Of a stretch of DNA of 64,000 nt, positions 48,701-59,540 are shown one piece after another (the stretch's first letter is position 1; the number at the start of each line of letters is the position of its first letter). The translations under genes were made by a program, and so were the position numbers. Below the pieces are notes generated by a model, which had not been told where the DNA came from, ran no database searches, and worked only from the letters and a program-made list of their open reading frames with translations. This DNA comes from Atherinomorus stipes (Eukaryota; Chordata; Actinopteri; Atheriniformes; Atherinidae). The DNA is taken from NCBI GenBank assembly GCA_023101725.1, contig JALJCO010003008.1:558001-622000 (forward strand). The letters run 5' to 3'.

Positions 48701-51415
48701 ATTTTCAGTATTTTTACATATATTCATTGTTATGTATTGCATACTGTACATATTTACAACATCTGGAGACTTCCTGAAATAGTTTGCATGAGATAACTAA
48801 GACTGAGGACAAAGATTAAACTGACCTTGGCATTTAAAAGCAGTAGAGTGACCCTTTAATATCACCGTTAGTGCAACCAGCTCTTCATTACACGGTTGAA
48901 CTGTTGCAGAAACACTGGATTTTATTTGGCACTTTGAAACATAGTGAAGAAAAAGGAGCTCTGAGTTCAGCCAATGTTTTGCATTTCTTTGATTTTACAC
49001 AGATTTCTCCTGAAAGGCCTGAACCTGGCTCACTGTGATGACTCCTCGGTATGATAGTGACATCTCTGAGCTCAGCCTGAGCTGATCCAAACAGTCTAAC
49101 TACATTTTTTCTTAAAGTTTCAAACATTTTCAGAGACAGCTGCAGGCTGGATGGACTGTGAGGTTTTATTTCCAGCATTGCATTTATGTGTTTTAACCTC
49201 GACTAGAGTGAATTTGTACAAAATAGCACCAGGTGTAAATACTAATCATATGATAAAGATCAGTTTTTTAGGATTAATGTCTCTCTAGGCTTCATGGAGC
49301 TGAATTCCAAGACTTTTTTTTCCCTTTTTGTTCCTACAGAAGTTCAGAAACTAAAGGTGAACTGAATAAAAATGAGGAAGGGGAGGAAGACTGGCAGTGA
49401 AATATTAACGAGGGTGGGAGGAGAGGCTTTAAATGTGCAGACTCAGCAAATCCTCCAAAGACGCCCTGCACTCATCCTGTTCAAACTAATCAGACCTGGA
49501 GTTGCGTGGCGCATGCAAAGTTATATTTTAGATGATTTTATATTAAAGTGAGATGTTATTACAGACGGCAACTTAAAAGAAAAAGCTGAACAAAAACTTC
49601 TGGTCATTTTACATTGATACAGAACTGTGTAGCCATGCAACATTAATTAGTGGAACTCATAAAACCTGGATGTCTTGGCTGTGTGGGGCAACAGACATGA
49701 GCTATTTCTGGTTTCTTGGTGAATCTGATCACAAAACAACCAGACAATCCAACTACAGTACAGTTTGGAGGAAGACTGGTCTCTCTTCCCTTTTACAACT
49801 AAAATCTGTATAGCTTCAAGAGGACATAATCGCATGCAGACATTTTTATTCATCTATATGTGCGTGAGGCATAAACAGTGTAATTTCAGTCTAGCCAATT
49901 CACTGTAGTTTCTCGCCTTCGGGTTTTGGACCCAGAAAGAGAGAAACTGAAAAGAGAAAAACATGGCAACATTATAAGGTAATTTAGTTTGGCTTTAATC
50001 TGCATGTGGGAGGCAAATGAAGAGCTTCATAGAATTATGTGTTTAAAACAAATGACACCTACAATCCCACCCACAGCCTGCTGGCATGAGAACAATAAGA
50101 GAGAAGACTGAAGTTAAAAAGACTCGTCTTAAATACACCGTCCATCAGCACAGAAATAAAAGAAACTGGGCTGATATTACCGTGATCATATAAAACCTCA
50201 ATCTTAAATTTAAAAGTAAAATGTATAAAATGTCCTGATGCTGCTGCAGATTTCAAGCTCTTTAATATCCTGTTCTGCCACTTCTCTTATTACTATATTG
50301 TACTATATTGTATCTTATTAAATGTGTGGATGTAAAACTGCCTGAGCCATCTCTACTACTCATTTTTGATATGTAATACTGAAAAATATGTCACACCATT
50401 ACTTTTTTAAGTTTATATTTTTGCCTAAAATGATATTTATTCTTGTCATTATTGGCAAACTGGAGCAAACGGTTCCAGGTAAGGGGTTGTAAGGGAGGTA
50501 TAGTTGATCTCCAGAAATATAATTACAGTAAACTTACAGGGAATTTAAAATGCTCCATCCAGTCATTACCAACTCAACAGGAGAATATTTCAGGAAATTT
50601 TGGCTTTTTTTTTGGGGGGGGGGGCAATACCAAGATGTTTAGTCACATTGCCCATCCCAAGGATGCATGAGTATTAGGAATCATACATTGTTGTAAAAGC
50701 AACTGATCAGGCTTGCCAATAACAATGTGTAATGGAATACCAATTGGTATTATAAAAAAGGAGGAAAACAAACAAAAGTTTTCTTATTTTTGTCTTAATT
50801 TTTCACCTCCTGACAGCTTTGTTCCAGAAATAACAAAATTCCCATTACTGTAATTATTACATCAGTATAATGAGTGGAATATATTGTGTTGGGAGTTTGA
50901 TACAAACTATTGCATTTGTTTCATTGTTAATGTCATTATTAGACTTTTTATCTTCACTTTGCATCTTAGTTGTTTATGTGATTTTATTTTGGTTAGAGTT
51001 GCTGTCAGTGGTTGATTTACTGTTTAACCAACAGTAGAGCCAAAGGGATGGCCTGCGAGAGTCTACACCTGGTCCCCAGGTGACACTCCAATATATTCTA
51101 ACAAATTCTTTATGTTGACTGACCTTTGCCTGAGTGAATTTTAGATGCTAAAGTGCAGCTGAACGCAGGATGTAATGTACATCTACATAATGTTCTCCAT
51201 CTCAACATGCTAGGTTCGGTAGCTTCGTGTAGGTACCCACATGGCAGGCAATATTATGAAGAGGATGTGAAAGTAATAAAACCACCAGATGTGAAGATTG
51301 TGCAGAGTTATAATTGTCAGTAATGCTGAAGAAACACTAATAAACCTGATGAAACTTGTGATTTGCCTAAAGCAAGTTTTTCTTGTTACCATCCTATCCT
51401 TGCAGCATCCATATA
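45701..51415. other. Non-coding, mostly featureless; a few repeat scraps
   Basis: CACTG-style MITE scraps occur at about 46612-46700. A small inverted-repeat cluster (GATCCTGGAC units) occurs at about 47932-47992. A 64-codon + frame at 47549-47743 ends in KKRIAEWNKACGLTTSKDHG; it vaguely recalls a THAP-type zinc finger but lacks the needed Cys/His set. A G-run lies at about 50614-50625. No gene is supported. Confidence 0.3.
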
Positions 51416-51530
51416 TAGGGGTGCAACAATAAATGTATTTGTATCAAACAGAACTGTTCTAGTGTGTATCGAACCATTAGCACTGTGTATCGAAAATCGA
51501 ACAATGCAGAGTTTTTAATTTATTTTATCA
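51416..51530. mobile_element. MITE end fragment (AGGGGTGCAACAATAAA)
   Basis: TAGGGGTGCAACAATAAATG followed by repeated GTGTATCGAA units resembles the left end of a fish hAT-like MITE (usual form AGGGGTGCAACGATAC). It lies in the presumed intron just upstream of the cortexin exon. Confidence 0.35.
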
Positions 51531-51940
51531 ACTTGTGTTCTTACGATGAGCTCTATGTAGAAAACTCAGTGGATTGGCATTTCACTATTAAGATCTGGTA
51601 TTTGGAACTGCTTTGGTTTTTAGTTTGAGCATGATCCCGATGGTAAGCCACTCGGGACAATATGCATGATTTTTTTTTTGATCGTTGCTTTTTTTTTTCT
51701 AGACCCACCCAGAAATTTGTAAATATTTTAATATAGTAATAATATAATAGTTTTCAATTTTAATATTTATTTCTAAACAAAAGCTAAAAACCAAAATTAG
51801 CTTCTTACATCTAATAGATTATGAAAATCTGAGGTTTTACCTTACGCTTGACACCGGACAATAAATCTGTGCCATTAACTTTTTTTTCTCTTGCTTGTTT
51901 TACTCTGCAGATATCTCTGTGACTCCAACTATCCTCTACC

Positions 51941-52271
<331 letters not shown>

Positions 52272-52951
52272 CAGGCAGCCTGAGAGGCAGCAACCCTGAC
52301 AAATGAGCAGTTAAACTGAGACGACGGTCACACAAGAGATAAAGAAACACAAGTGCACATTTTCTCGCTGGTGATGGCCACAGAGATCCATCAGAATTAC
52401 AATTCTTCCAAATTCCCAATTAGCCTGGAGAGTGGAAAACCTGCGAGCATATCTTTGATTTCTTCTGAAAAGTTTTTTACTTCTAGAAAGAAAACAATCC
52501 TGCAGATGGATCTGCCTTAGGCTTAAACTGACATTCATACTGGATAGGGATTTGTCAAACAAATCAGCTCTAAACTTTACTGCCACCACTAAAATCTGAA
52601 AATCGACAGTATTTTTTAAACACTACATGGCCTTAAACATAACAGTCAGAGAAAAAGAAAAGCTACACTTTTTATCAGCTATAGTTATCTTTGTTGCTTT
52701 CTTCATTCTGCAGATTAGAAAATGCTGATGTTAGAAGCGTTTTTTCATTAGTCTGTTAAAGGGACATTATTTTTGGTTCCTAAATTTATCTATCCATTTT
52801 CTAATGCTTATCCCAGGCTGGGTGACAGGAGAACCAGCTTCAGAAGGGAAGCCCATACTTTGGTTTCCACATTTTATGCTATTTAAATTGGAATTTTCTC
52901 ACATTACCCATAACTTTATGCAAGTGATCGTACAAACAACCTGAGTAAATC

Positions 52952-52957
52952 AATAAA
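52952..52957 (+). terminator. Candidate polyadenylation signal
   Basis: A canonical AATAAA about 680 bases after the cortexin stop codon. I did not notice an earlier canonical signal in the 3' UTR. The downstream sequence up to about 53000 is only moderately GT-rich, so the choice of site is tentative. Confidence 0.4.
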
Positions 52958-52970
52958 CTAAACTTTAGTG

Positions 52971-53862
52971 GACATTCCCGAACCACTCACCCCTGTGGCA
53001 GGTCAAAAATACAACTATTAAAAGTGCACTCTGTGTCTCTTCAGCTTGAAGTCTAATCATCGTCTCAGTCTGCCTGGCAGGCGGTACATCTGGGCAAGAA
53101 ACCACCTCCTCAAACACAATCAGCAACACTGAATGCATGTCACACTGATTAATGAAATTAACATTTACTGGTGAAAAATTATGAAACCCGCATTATGTGT
53201 CATGCAGTGCACAAGAAGTTGTTCCTCAATGATGCACATAAGAGATTAATTGTGTTTGCAACAAGTGCAAATTTGTTGAAATCAACCGACATGACTAAAT
53301 TAGCCATCGGGTGTTTGTAAATCGGTGCAGCGGTGGTTTCTGCTCAGATCTTGTATAGGTTGTGGAAATCCCTCAGCTCTGCAGCTCTTTGACAGCAGCA
53401 CTGCAGGAATCGCAGTGATGCAGCGAGAACATGGAGTGAATGCAGGAGCGTAAAAGGTGAGCTGGGATTTCATCAACATCCTGCCGGGCAGCATGTTAGG
53501 GTTGCTGTCTCTCACTGGAGAAGAATTTCTTCTTTATTTTTTTACTTTGTGTTCCCTTTTTTAAGAACATAAACTTTTATTAAGAGACGTGAAAAACTTA
53601 AACAACTTGAGAGGCTCATTGAGGAGACGCAGTGTTATTTCTGAGCAGTACATGTGGAGGTGGAGGAGGAGCAGGAGGAGGCCCAGGAGAGTTGGAGGCA
53701 GGAGAACAGAGTCAACGAAGCTGTGTTGAATCGGTTTGACTGCAGAGATGAGACGAGTCGGTTTCCAGCGGCTCTCCGTTGTCCTGCCAGCCTGCCCGTT
53801 GCTTAGTAACTGGTGTTTTCAATGCCAATGAAGTCTGTAGCCAAAAGATCAGCTCTGAAAGA
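52971..53862 (+). other. Region 3' of cortexin; no established gene
   Basis: GAG/GGA-rich sequence at about 53650-53710 gives a Glu-rich + frame (for example VHVEVEEEQEEAQESW) with stops on both sides. It may be 5' leader of the candidate transcript whose donor is at 53992. Confidence 0.25.
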
Positions 53863-53991
53863 ATGGAGATGAGACAAATGACCACCACAAACACATTTGT
53901 CATACGTTTTCTACCAGTTTGGCGAAAAACTGACCAAAAGCTGCAACTTGAATTCCTGGAGGTTTCTGGTTTTCTGAAAAGACGTTGGCAG
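53863..53991 (+). other. Candidate coding exon with strong donor
   Basis: An ATG at 53863 opens a frame (MEMRQMTTTNTF...GFLKRRWQ) that reaches CAG followed by GTGAGT at 53992, leaving a phase-0 junction. The upstream sequence (53579-53804) also has short Glu/Lys/Gln-rich open frames. I do not recognise the peptide. It may pair with the acceptor at 56781. It could equally be a non-coding RNA exon. Confidence 0.22.
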
Positions 53992-54195
53992 GTGAGTCTG
54001 TTTTAATAACCTCAGCGCAACTAAACATTTACTTCTAGGAAAATTCCGAGATTTTCCAACGAAGCTAAATACTCCAATACTCCTTTATACTATATGAGTT
54101 GATGCAGTCTTTTTTTTTTTTCCATATCATTTCGTTAAGATTTCACGTTAAGATTTCATCCAAACAATCACTTCTTCTCTTTTAATCCCAATGAA

Positions 54196-54480
54196 TCCAC
54201 TTAACTGAAGCTCTGTTTCCACCTGCAGGTCCGGGTTGGTCCACATTTTTTTGCGTTTTCATAGGAAAAAAGGCAGGTACCCTTATATCCGATCTGACCT
54301 GTCCTACTTTTGGCACCCTTCCATTAGGGTACCATTCTACCAATCCAACCAAAAAAGGGGGAGCTTGACACACTACAAGCCACTGATAGGAAGCGACTAT
54401 TCTTTCGACCAATGTAACTTGGCACCAAAAACAAAGCGGCAGCAGCGCCTGTTGATTTTTTGTAATTTACCGTAAAGCCA
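54196..54480. mobile_element. MITE fragment (CTGTTTCCACCTGCAGGTCC)
   Basis: CTGTTTCCACCTGCAGGTCC, AAAAGGCAGGTACCCTTATA, TTTTGGCACCCTTCCATTAG and AAAGCGGCAGCAGCGCCTG follow the order of a fish MITE that I recall well. The right end is missing. A Tc1-type fragment follows. Confidence 0.5.
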
Positions 54481-54540
54481 CATGCTGGAAAGATATAATG
54501 CAAACTGCTGAATTCTTGTTCTCCATTTCTGTGTCACGTT

Positions 54541-54815
54541 CTTCATTATACACTACAATCGCCAACAAAAAAAAAGACATACACTCTAATATTTTGTTGG
54601 ACCACCTTTAGCTTTGATTACGTGATGCATTCACTGTGGCATTGTTTCGATAAGCTTCTGCAATGTCACAAGATTTATTTACATGCAGTGTTGCATTAAT
54701 TTTTCATCAAGATCTTACATTGATGATGGTAGAGTCTGACTGATGCGCAAAGCCTTCTCCAGCACATCCTAAAGATTCTCAATGGGGTTCAGGTCTGGAC
54801 TCTGTGGTCCATCAG
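54541..54815 (-). pseudogene. Tc1/mariner transposase C-terminal remnant
   Basis: Read on the - strand from 54812: PQSPDLNPIENL, the hallmark around the third catalytic residue of Tc1 transposases, then a stop, then DVLEKALRISQTLPSS with further stops. Only the C-terminal part survives. The 3' terminus region (54541-54600) follows with a TIR-like CACTACAATCG end. Confidence 0.75.
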
Positions 54816-54879
54816 TGCTGAGATTATTCCGATGGGGAATCACTGCGCTTATTTAGGAGTGAATGACAGCAATATAACA

Positions 54880-55130
54880 AACTAGAAAGGCACTCAGAGA
54901 GCACGGACCTCTGCCAAGCAGCTCTCGCAATGAGGAAGAATCCTTCAAAAATTTCCTGGATCCAGAAGGTGATCCAGATCACCACCAAAATTTAATGGGT
55001 TCGTCCTTGGGTTGAGGCACACGGCTGGTGAACATTTCAGGTCAATTCGTCGTAAAGTTGCTGACAGACAGAAAGTCAAACCAACGCTACCGAAAACATT
55101 ACCTCCTTGGTGGAGGTCATAGAGGACGAA
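54880..55130 (+). repeat. RTE-like LINE 3' tail
   Basis: AGAAAGGCACTCAGAGAGCA, GATCCAGATCACCACCAAAA, AAACCAACGCTACCGAAAAC and CCTCCTTGGTGGAGGT follow the order of a widespread fish non-LTR 3' end of the RTE type. No coding sequence is included. Confidence 0.55.
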
Positions 55131-55690
55131 ATCAAGACAGAGACAAAAAAGTTAAACATGGAGAAAAGTCTCCACAGCTGTCAAATGCACAAAACACTAC
55201 AGCACGAGCATTAAACCATCACTGTTAGTGCTCATGATGCAAACCTGCAGCCTTTACTGGTTTAGCTGCAGGAGACCAAACATAACTAAGTTAAATGTAC
55301 AGAAGTGCACATAAAGAAAAGCAACCATAAGCTCAAGTAAAAGAACACCTGCACCTCAGTAACCCTGGAGGACCACAACAAGCCCAAAGTAGTGTAAACA
55401 AAATGCATGTTACAGTAGCTGCCTTCTGTCTGCATGAACTCTGTGGGATCAGCACCTTTAAATTCCCACCTGCTATTATACCCAAAACACAATCCAGTCC
55501 AGTTTTTTTTTTGTTTTTGTTTTTCAATCTATTTTCTTTTTTCAAATAATGATTAATATGAAACACCCAAGATAACAAAGAGTAAGGTAGAACATTTTAA
55601 AAAAGATAAGGATATGTAAAAGCCAGTTCATCATAATATGTCAAAAAGAAAAGAAAGAAAAGTGAAAGAGACATTTATTTGTTCATATAC
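55131..55690. other. Non-coding; no feature recognised
   Basis: T-rich at 55503-55545. Nothing else noted. Confidence 0.35.
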
Positions 55691-55727
55691 TCTACTAGTC
55701 AAAAGTTTGGACACACTTTCTTAGGGA
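55691..55727. mobile_element. Tc1-like terminal fragment
   Basis: CTACTAGTCAAAAGTTTGGA followed by CACACTTTCTT matches the shared outer end of many fish Tc1-like elements. Only one end is present. Confidence 0.55.
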
Positions 55728-55808
55728 AAGAGGCCCCAAAAAAAAAAAAAAGAATTAAAATATTGAGACATGGCATCAGGGTCTGTTTAGTTTAATTCCA
55801 GATTTGTC

Positions 55809-55928
55809 TCATGGAGTCATTTTGAGAATGTTTTCAATATTTTCTGAAAGAATAGAAAGCTGTTCCTTTTGCTGCAGGATCTGTTCCAGTTTAGCATCCA
55901 TGAGCATTTCATTCAGCCGCATCTTCAT
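55809..55928 (-). other. Candidate terminal coding exon, coiled-coil-like
   Basis: A 39-codon frame on the - strand ends in TGA and reads MKMRLNEMLMDAKLEQILQQ then KEQLSILSENIENILKMTP. The heptad-like spacing of Leu/Ile fits a coiled coil. A stop lies just upstream, so an exon would need an acceptor; GAAG preceded by TCTCTATCATCTCC at about 55923-55945 is possible but weak. Unrecognised family. It could be a chance frame or a transposon scrap. Confidence 0.25.
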
Positions 55929-56781
55929 GTATGGAGATGATAGAGACCTTCAATTTACCAATGCGATTTTTTTAACTGCAACCGTGCCTGCTTTCTCTGC
56001 CTGTGGTAATCAGGGAAGCTTTTTGTTTTATCAGTGAAACCAAATGTCGCCTGTTTGCAGCCCAAGTCACATCTCATGTTTAACCACTGCTGGCACATAA
56101 CAACTAGAGAGAAGTCTAAAGTCTTCATGAGATAAGGCTGTCCATAGAAGGGTAAATTAGTGCTCAGTCGCATTGAACTAGTGAAGCTTTCAAGGGGGAA
56201 AGTTACTCCAAAAACAACTAGGCAGGTTCCAAATTGCCTCAATCACATTAAATCAACCACTCATTTGAAGTTTTTAACTCACACAAGGAAGGCAATTGAA
56301 TTTTCAGTCAGTTATTTGGTCTGAACACATTTTAAGACAAATAATCCTGTTAAGCTGTTTCAGAGACACTGATCTGATTCCTATCAGTGTTCAGACTTTG
56401 GGAATTGGGGCTACAAAGAATTTAATTAATTGTTTGAGGAGATTAAACTTGTCATCCCATCCCATGGCAATGTTCAGATCCTTTGGCATCTTTGAGATAC
56501 AAAAGATTACTCGTTAATGCCCTGAGGCAAGAGGATGGTACTAAACAAAAAGGGTGACAGCAAACACCTCAACACTCAAGTTCCTGATTATGGACATATT
56601 ACAACGTCCTGCAGAGTAACAGTAGAGGACAGAGTTTAATGAGATAAAATACTATGTCATCCTGATTTAAGATGACTTTTGTTTAGTTTTCTTTAAAGTG
56701 GAAAACATTTCAATTCTAATACACATTTCCAAGCACAGCAGAATTTCCCTCATGTGTTTTTTTTTTCTCTCTCTCTTGCAG
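55929..56781. other. Non-coding or intron of candidate transcripts
   Basis: A - strand frame at 55955-56242 is open but matches no family I know. The + strand acceptor at 56781 closes the stretch. Confidence 0.25.
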
Positions 56782-56865
56782 CAGGCTCCTCCTGGCAATC
56801 TGCAGATATTCTGCTGTAATGGAGCTCCTCATGGTCGGAGGTTTCCCGTCAAACCTGTGAGCTGA
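56782..56865 (+). other. Candidate terminal coding exon with strong acceptor
   Basis: A long T/CT tract ends in CTCTCTTGCAG at 56781. The phase-0 frame that follows runs 27 codons (QAPPGNLQIFCCNGAPHGRR...) to a TGA at 56863. The phase matches the donor at 53992. Only the splice signals and the matching phase support it. Confidence 0.22.
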
Positions 56866-57675
56866 ACCCCCCCCCCCGGGTGCAGAGGAAAGGTTTGAAG
56901 CCAGAATGAAGAATCAGAGGGAAATGAAAGGCCACTCAACGGACTCTTTTCTGCAGGGAAGTTTGAAAGTTAAAACTTTCTGTGGACGGAAACAAGAACC
57001 GAAGGATAACAATGGTAACACCAGTTTAACAAAGTGATATATTTCCCTTTGTTTTCTGGAGTCATTTCTGGCTGAAAATGTTTGTCTACCACAATAATTG
57101 AGCTTAACGTTGTTTTACAACCAATGTAGAATCAGCCCACAACCCTTCAACTGTCCCTTTTCAGCTTTCAGCTAGGTGGAATACTCCTCTGTCCTCCTCA
57201 GAAGGACCAAATCTTCACTCTATTTAGTGAGATTTTAGGTTTCCAAGGCTCTCCAGAGAGTCTCACTGCCGGGAAGGTGACTGAACCTCCGTCTAAAAGG
57301 AGAAAGTGACGGAAATTGAAAGGGATGGTAATTTCCATATTATATTTCCTCTTTCAAGCAGAGGGAGACCTCGTTTGTCCTTTCATTGTCAAAGTCTCTG
57401 CTGGTTGAACACAGCAGGATGAGGTGGAGGGGACGCTGAAATCTCAACTGAACTTTGGATTGTTTTTTTGTTTGTTTGTTTTGGTTTTTTTTTAGAGTTT
57501 AAAACTTTTGTTCTTCCACCATGTTTGGAAATACAAAAGACCTGGGGTTTTCTCTGACTTCAGATGGGGATCTCCTGCAGATCAGAGATAAAAATCTAAG
57601 CAAAAGAAAAAGAAAACAAAGAAAAACAGATTTTTTTTTGTTCTGTTTTTTCTTTTTTTTTGTTGTTTGTTTTGT
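56866..57675. other. Non-coding; C-run and T-runs
   Basis: A C-run lies at 56868-56877 and T-rich tracts at about 57463-57496. No gene is supported. Confidence 0.35.
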
Positions 57676-57813
57676 TTTACACTTTAGGCCATCCCGAACC
57701 CACAAATGAGCCCACATAAACTTGTCTTCTTCATTCTCAAAGCTGTCAGCCTCTACTTGCAGAGCTTCTACGTGGCTGTTTATCACTTCATAAAGGTCGT
57801 TGTTGTTTTTCAG
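57676..57813 (-). other. Candidate internal exon (unrecognised)
   Basis: On the - strand, TTTCTTTTT...GACTCAG gives an acceptor. It is followed by an open stretch reading LKNNNDLYEVINSHVEALQ then VEADSFENEEDKFMWAHLWV, to a possible donor AAAGT|GTAAAA. The residue mix looks like real protein, but the donor is weak and I cannot match the family. It shares strand with the candidates at 55809 and 62477. Confidence 0.28.
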
Positions 57814-58235
57814 CGCTGAGTCATTGTTTTAAAAAGAAATAATAGCATATGAACTTATTTGCGTACATTACTGCCATATCCTGATGCGTCTTTAAAACGG
57901 TCCAACACTTCTGATTTTGTTAAAAACAACTTTAAGGTTCATGATTTAAGTTGTTGGTTGTGTCTGCTGTTGGAAGACTGAATTTCACTTATAGAGCCAT
58001 AAATCCTGAATGGAGCCTATTCTCCAAAATTTGCACAAAGTTCAAGTAAGTATGTTTCAGTTCTTTGTTAAGGCCAAAACTAAGACACCCTCAGCCTGCA
58101 TAAGTTATATTACTTTAATTTAAACTAAAATATCTGTTTTGTTTTTTGGAAAGAGGAAAAAAATGAACAAAGGTTTTAAAAACTAAAAAACAAGTCCATG
58201 TTTGTAAAAGACTATTCAAAATAATCATAAAATAA

Positions 58236-58256
58236 GGGGGGGGGGGGGGGGGGGGG
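58236..58256. repeat. 21-base G homopolymer
   Basis: Uninterrupted G-run. It is a likely sequencing trouble spot. Confidence 0.95.
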
Positions 58257-58448
58257 TTGTATAATAAGCATACATCTTCCTTACAATATTTCCCTTACAC
58301 ATGTACCACCTACATAATTTGCAGGGTTTATTTTTCTACTAAAATAAAATAAATTATGTTGAAAATAAGTTGGTGGAATAACAGTAAAGAGATGTATTCT
58401 TATGCTCTTTTTTTTTTGTTAAAAAAGTTTGTTTTTTACAACAACAAT

Positions 58449-58500
58449 GTACAGTACTACTTAAAGGTTTGGATATGCCTACCCACTCAAGTGGATTAAA
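58449..58500. mobile_element. Tc1-like terminal fragment
   Basis: GTACAGTACTACTTAAAGGT then TTGGATATGCCTACCCACTC is a diverged form of the Tc1-like end seen at 55691 (GTACTAGTCAAAAGTTTGGA style). Confidence 0.45.
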
Positions 58501-59205
58501 GTATCCAAAGTTTCCCTGTTTAAATACATGTACTCTCTATGTCCGGCCCAGATTTTCTATTTTGAATTTTGGTTGTAAAAAGCTGCTAAAATCTGGGCTT
58601 CATATGTTTTTTTAGTTTCGGAAACAAAGTCTGCCTGAGGTAGAACTTGAAATTCCCATTTAACAACCGTTTTGTTTTCCCACTTCAGCTTCACATCAGC
58701 TCCCTTTTTAAATTTGGAATTCCGACAGAATCTCAAAATTCTTCAAAATTTCAACTTTTTTCTTCTTCATCTTGACAAAAGTTCCTTTTAGATATTCTAT
58801 ATAAAACTATTTCATCTTAAATAGTTAGACCAAATGAAAAAAGTTCTTCTCTAAAATTCTTTATTTTATTTTTTTTCCCTTGAACACATCTTTCCAGGTG
58901 ACCTCAGGAAATCTGCCTGTGCGATATTCGATAAATTTCCCTCAGCACTCCATCAAAAATGTAAAAGTGTGGGTGTAAGCACACACTCATTTTCATGTTT
59001 TTACACCTCTGACATCATCAGTGACAAACCTTGACAAACTTTCTAAAATGTCCACTCAAAAAAGTAAGTAATGGAAAAATGTTTCTTTGCAGGTTTTTTT
59101 TTATTTTTTATTTTTTTTAATAATCATTTGATGTACTAATGAAACATTACAATATATGACCATCACATACCAAGTGTCAGAGATCAGTATTGCAGGCTTT
59201 TTATC
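58501..59205. other. AT-rich; unassigned minus-strand open frames
   Basis: On the - strand, 58740-58560 carries an approximately 60-codon open stretch (KWENKTVVKWEFQVLPQADF in part) with stops at both ends. A shorter one lies near 58950-58870. No good splice pair was found. These may be parts of a decayed gene or chance. Confidence 0.2.
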
Positions 59206-59540
59206 AGGGCTGGGGAAAAATATCGATACACTGAAATATCGATATTTCAGTGTATCGATATTATCATTTATCAATATATTAACAATTTCATTTACAAATT
59301 TCATATAGAAATCAAAAATGAAATATTGATCTATTTTACCAACGAAATCTTACGAGATTTTATAAGATAACGGTGAAATCTCACGAGATCTCACAAAAAC
59401 CTGAGAGATTTCTTAACTGAACAATGAAATCTCGTGAGATTTCATAGTAAAATAGATCAATACCACATTTTTAAATATCAATATGATATCAGCATATAAT
59501 ATTGCTATATTTCAGTGTATCGATATTTTTTCCCACCCCT
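59206..59540. mobile_element. 335-bp MITE built of nested palindromes
   Basis: The terminal inverted repeats are about 34 bp (AGGGCTGGGGAAAAATATCG at the left; the inverted right end reads AGGGGTGGGAAAAAATATCG). The left end also contains a perfect 44-bp palindrome (59219-59262) centred on ATCGAT. Inner arms ATTGATCTATTTTAC (59325-59339) and GTAAAATAGATCAAT (59447-59461) flank TCTCACGAGA (59379) and TCTCGTGAGA (59430). No coding capacity. Confidence 0.85.
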
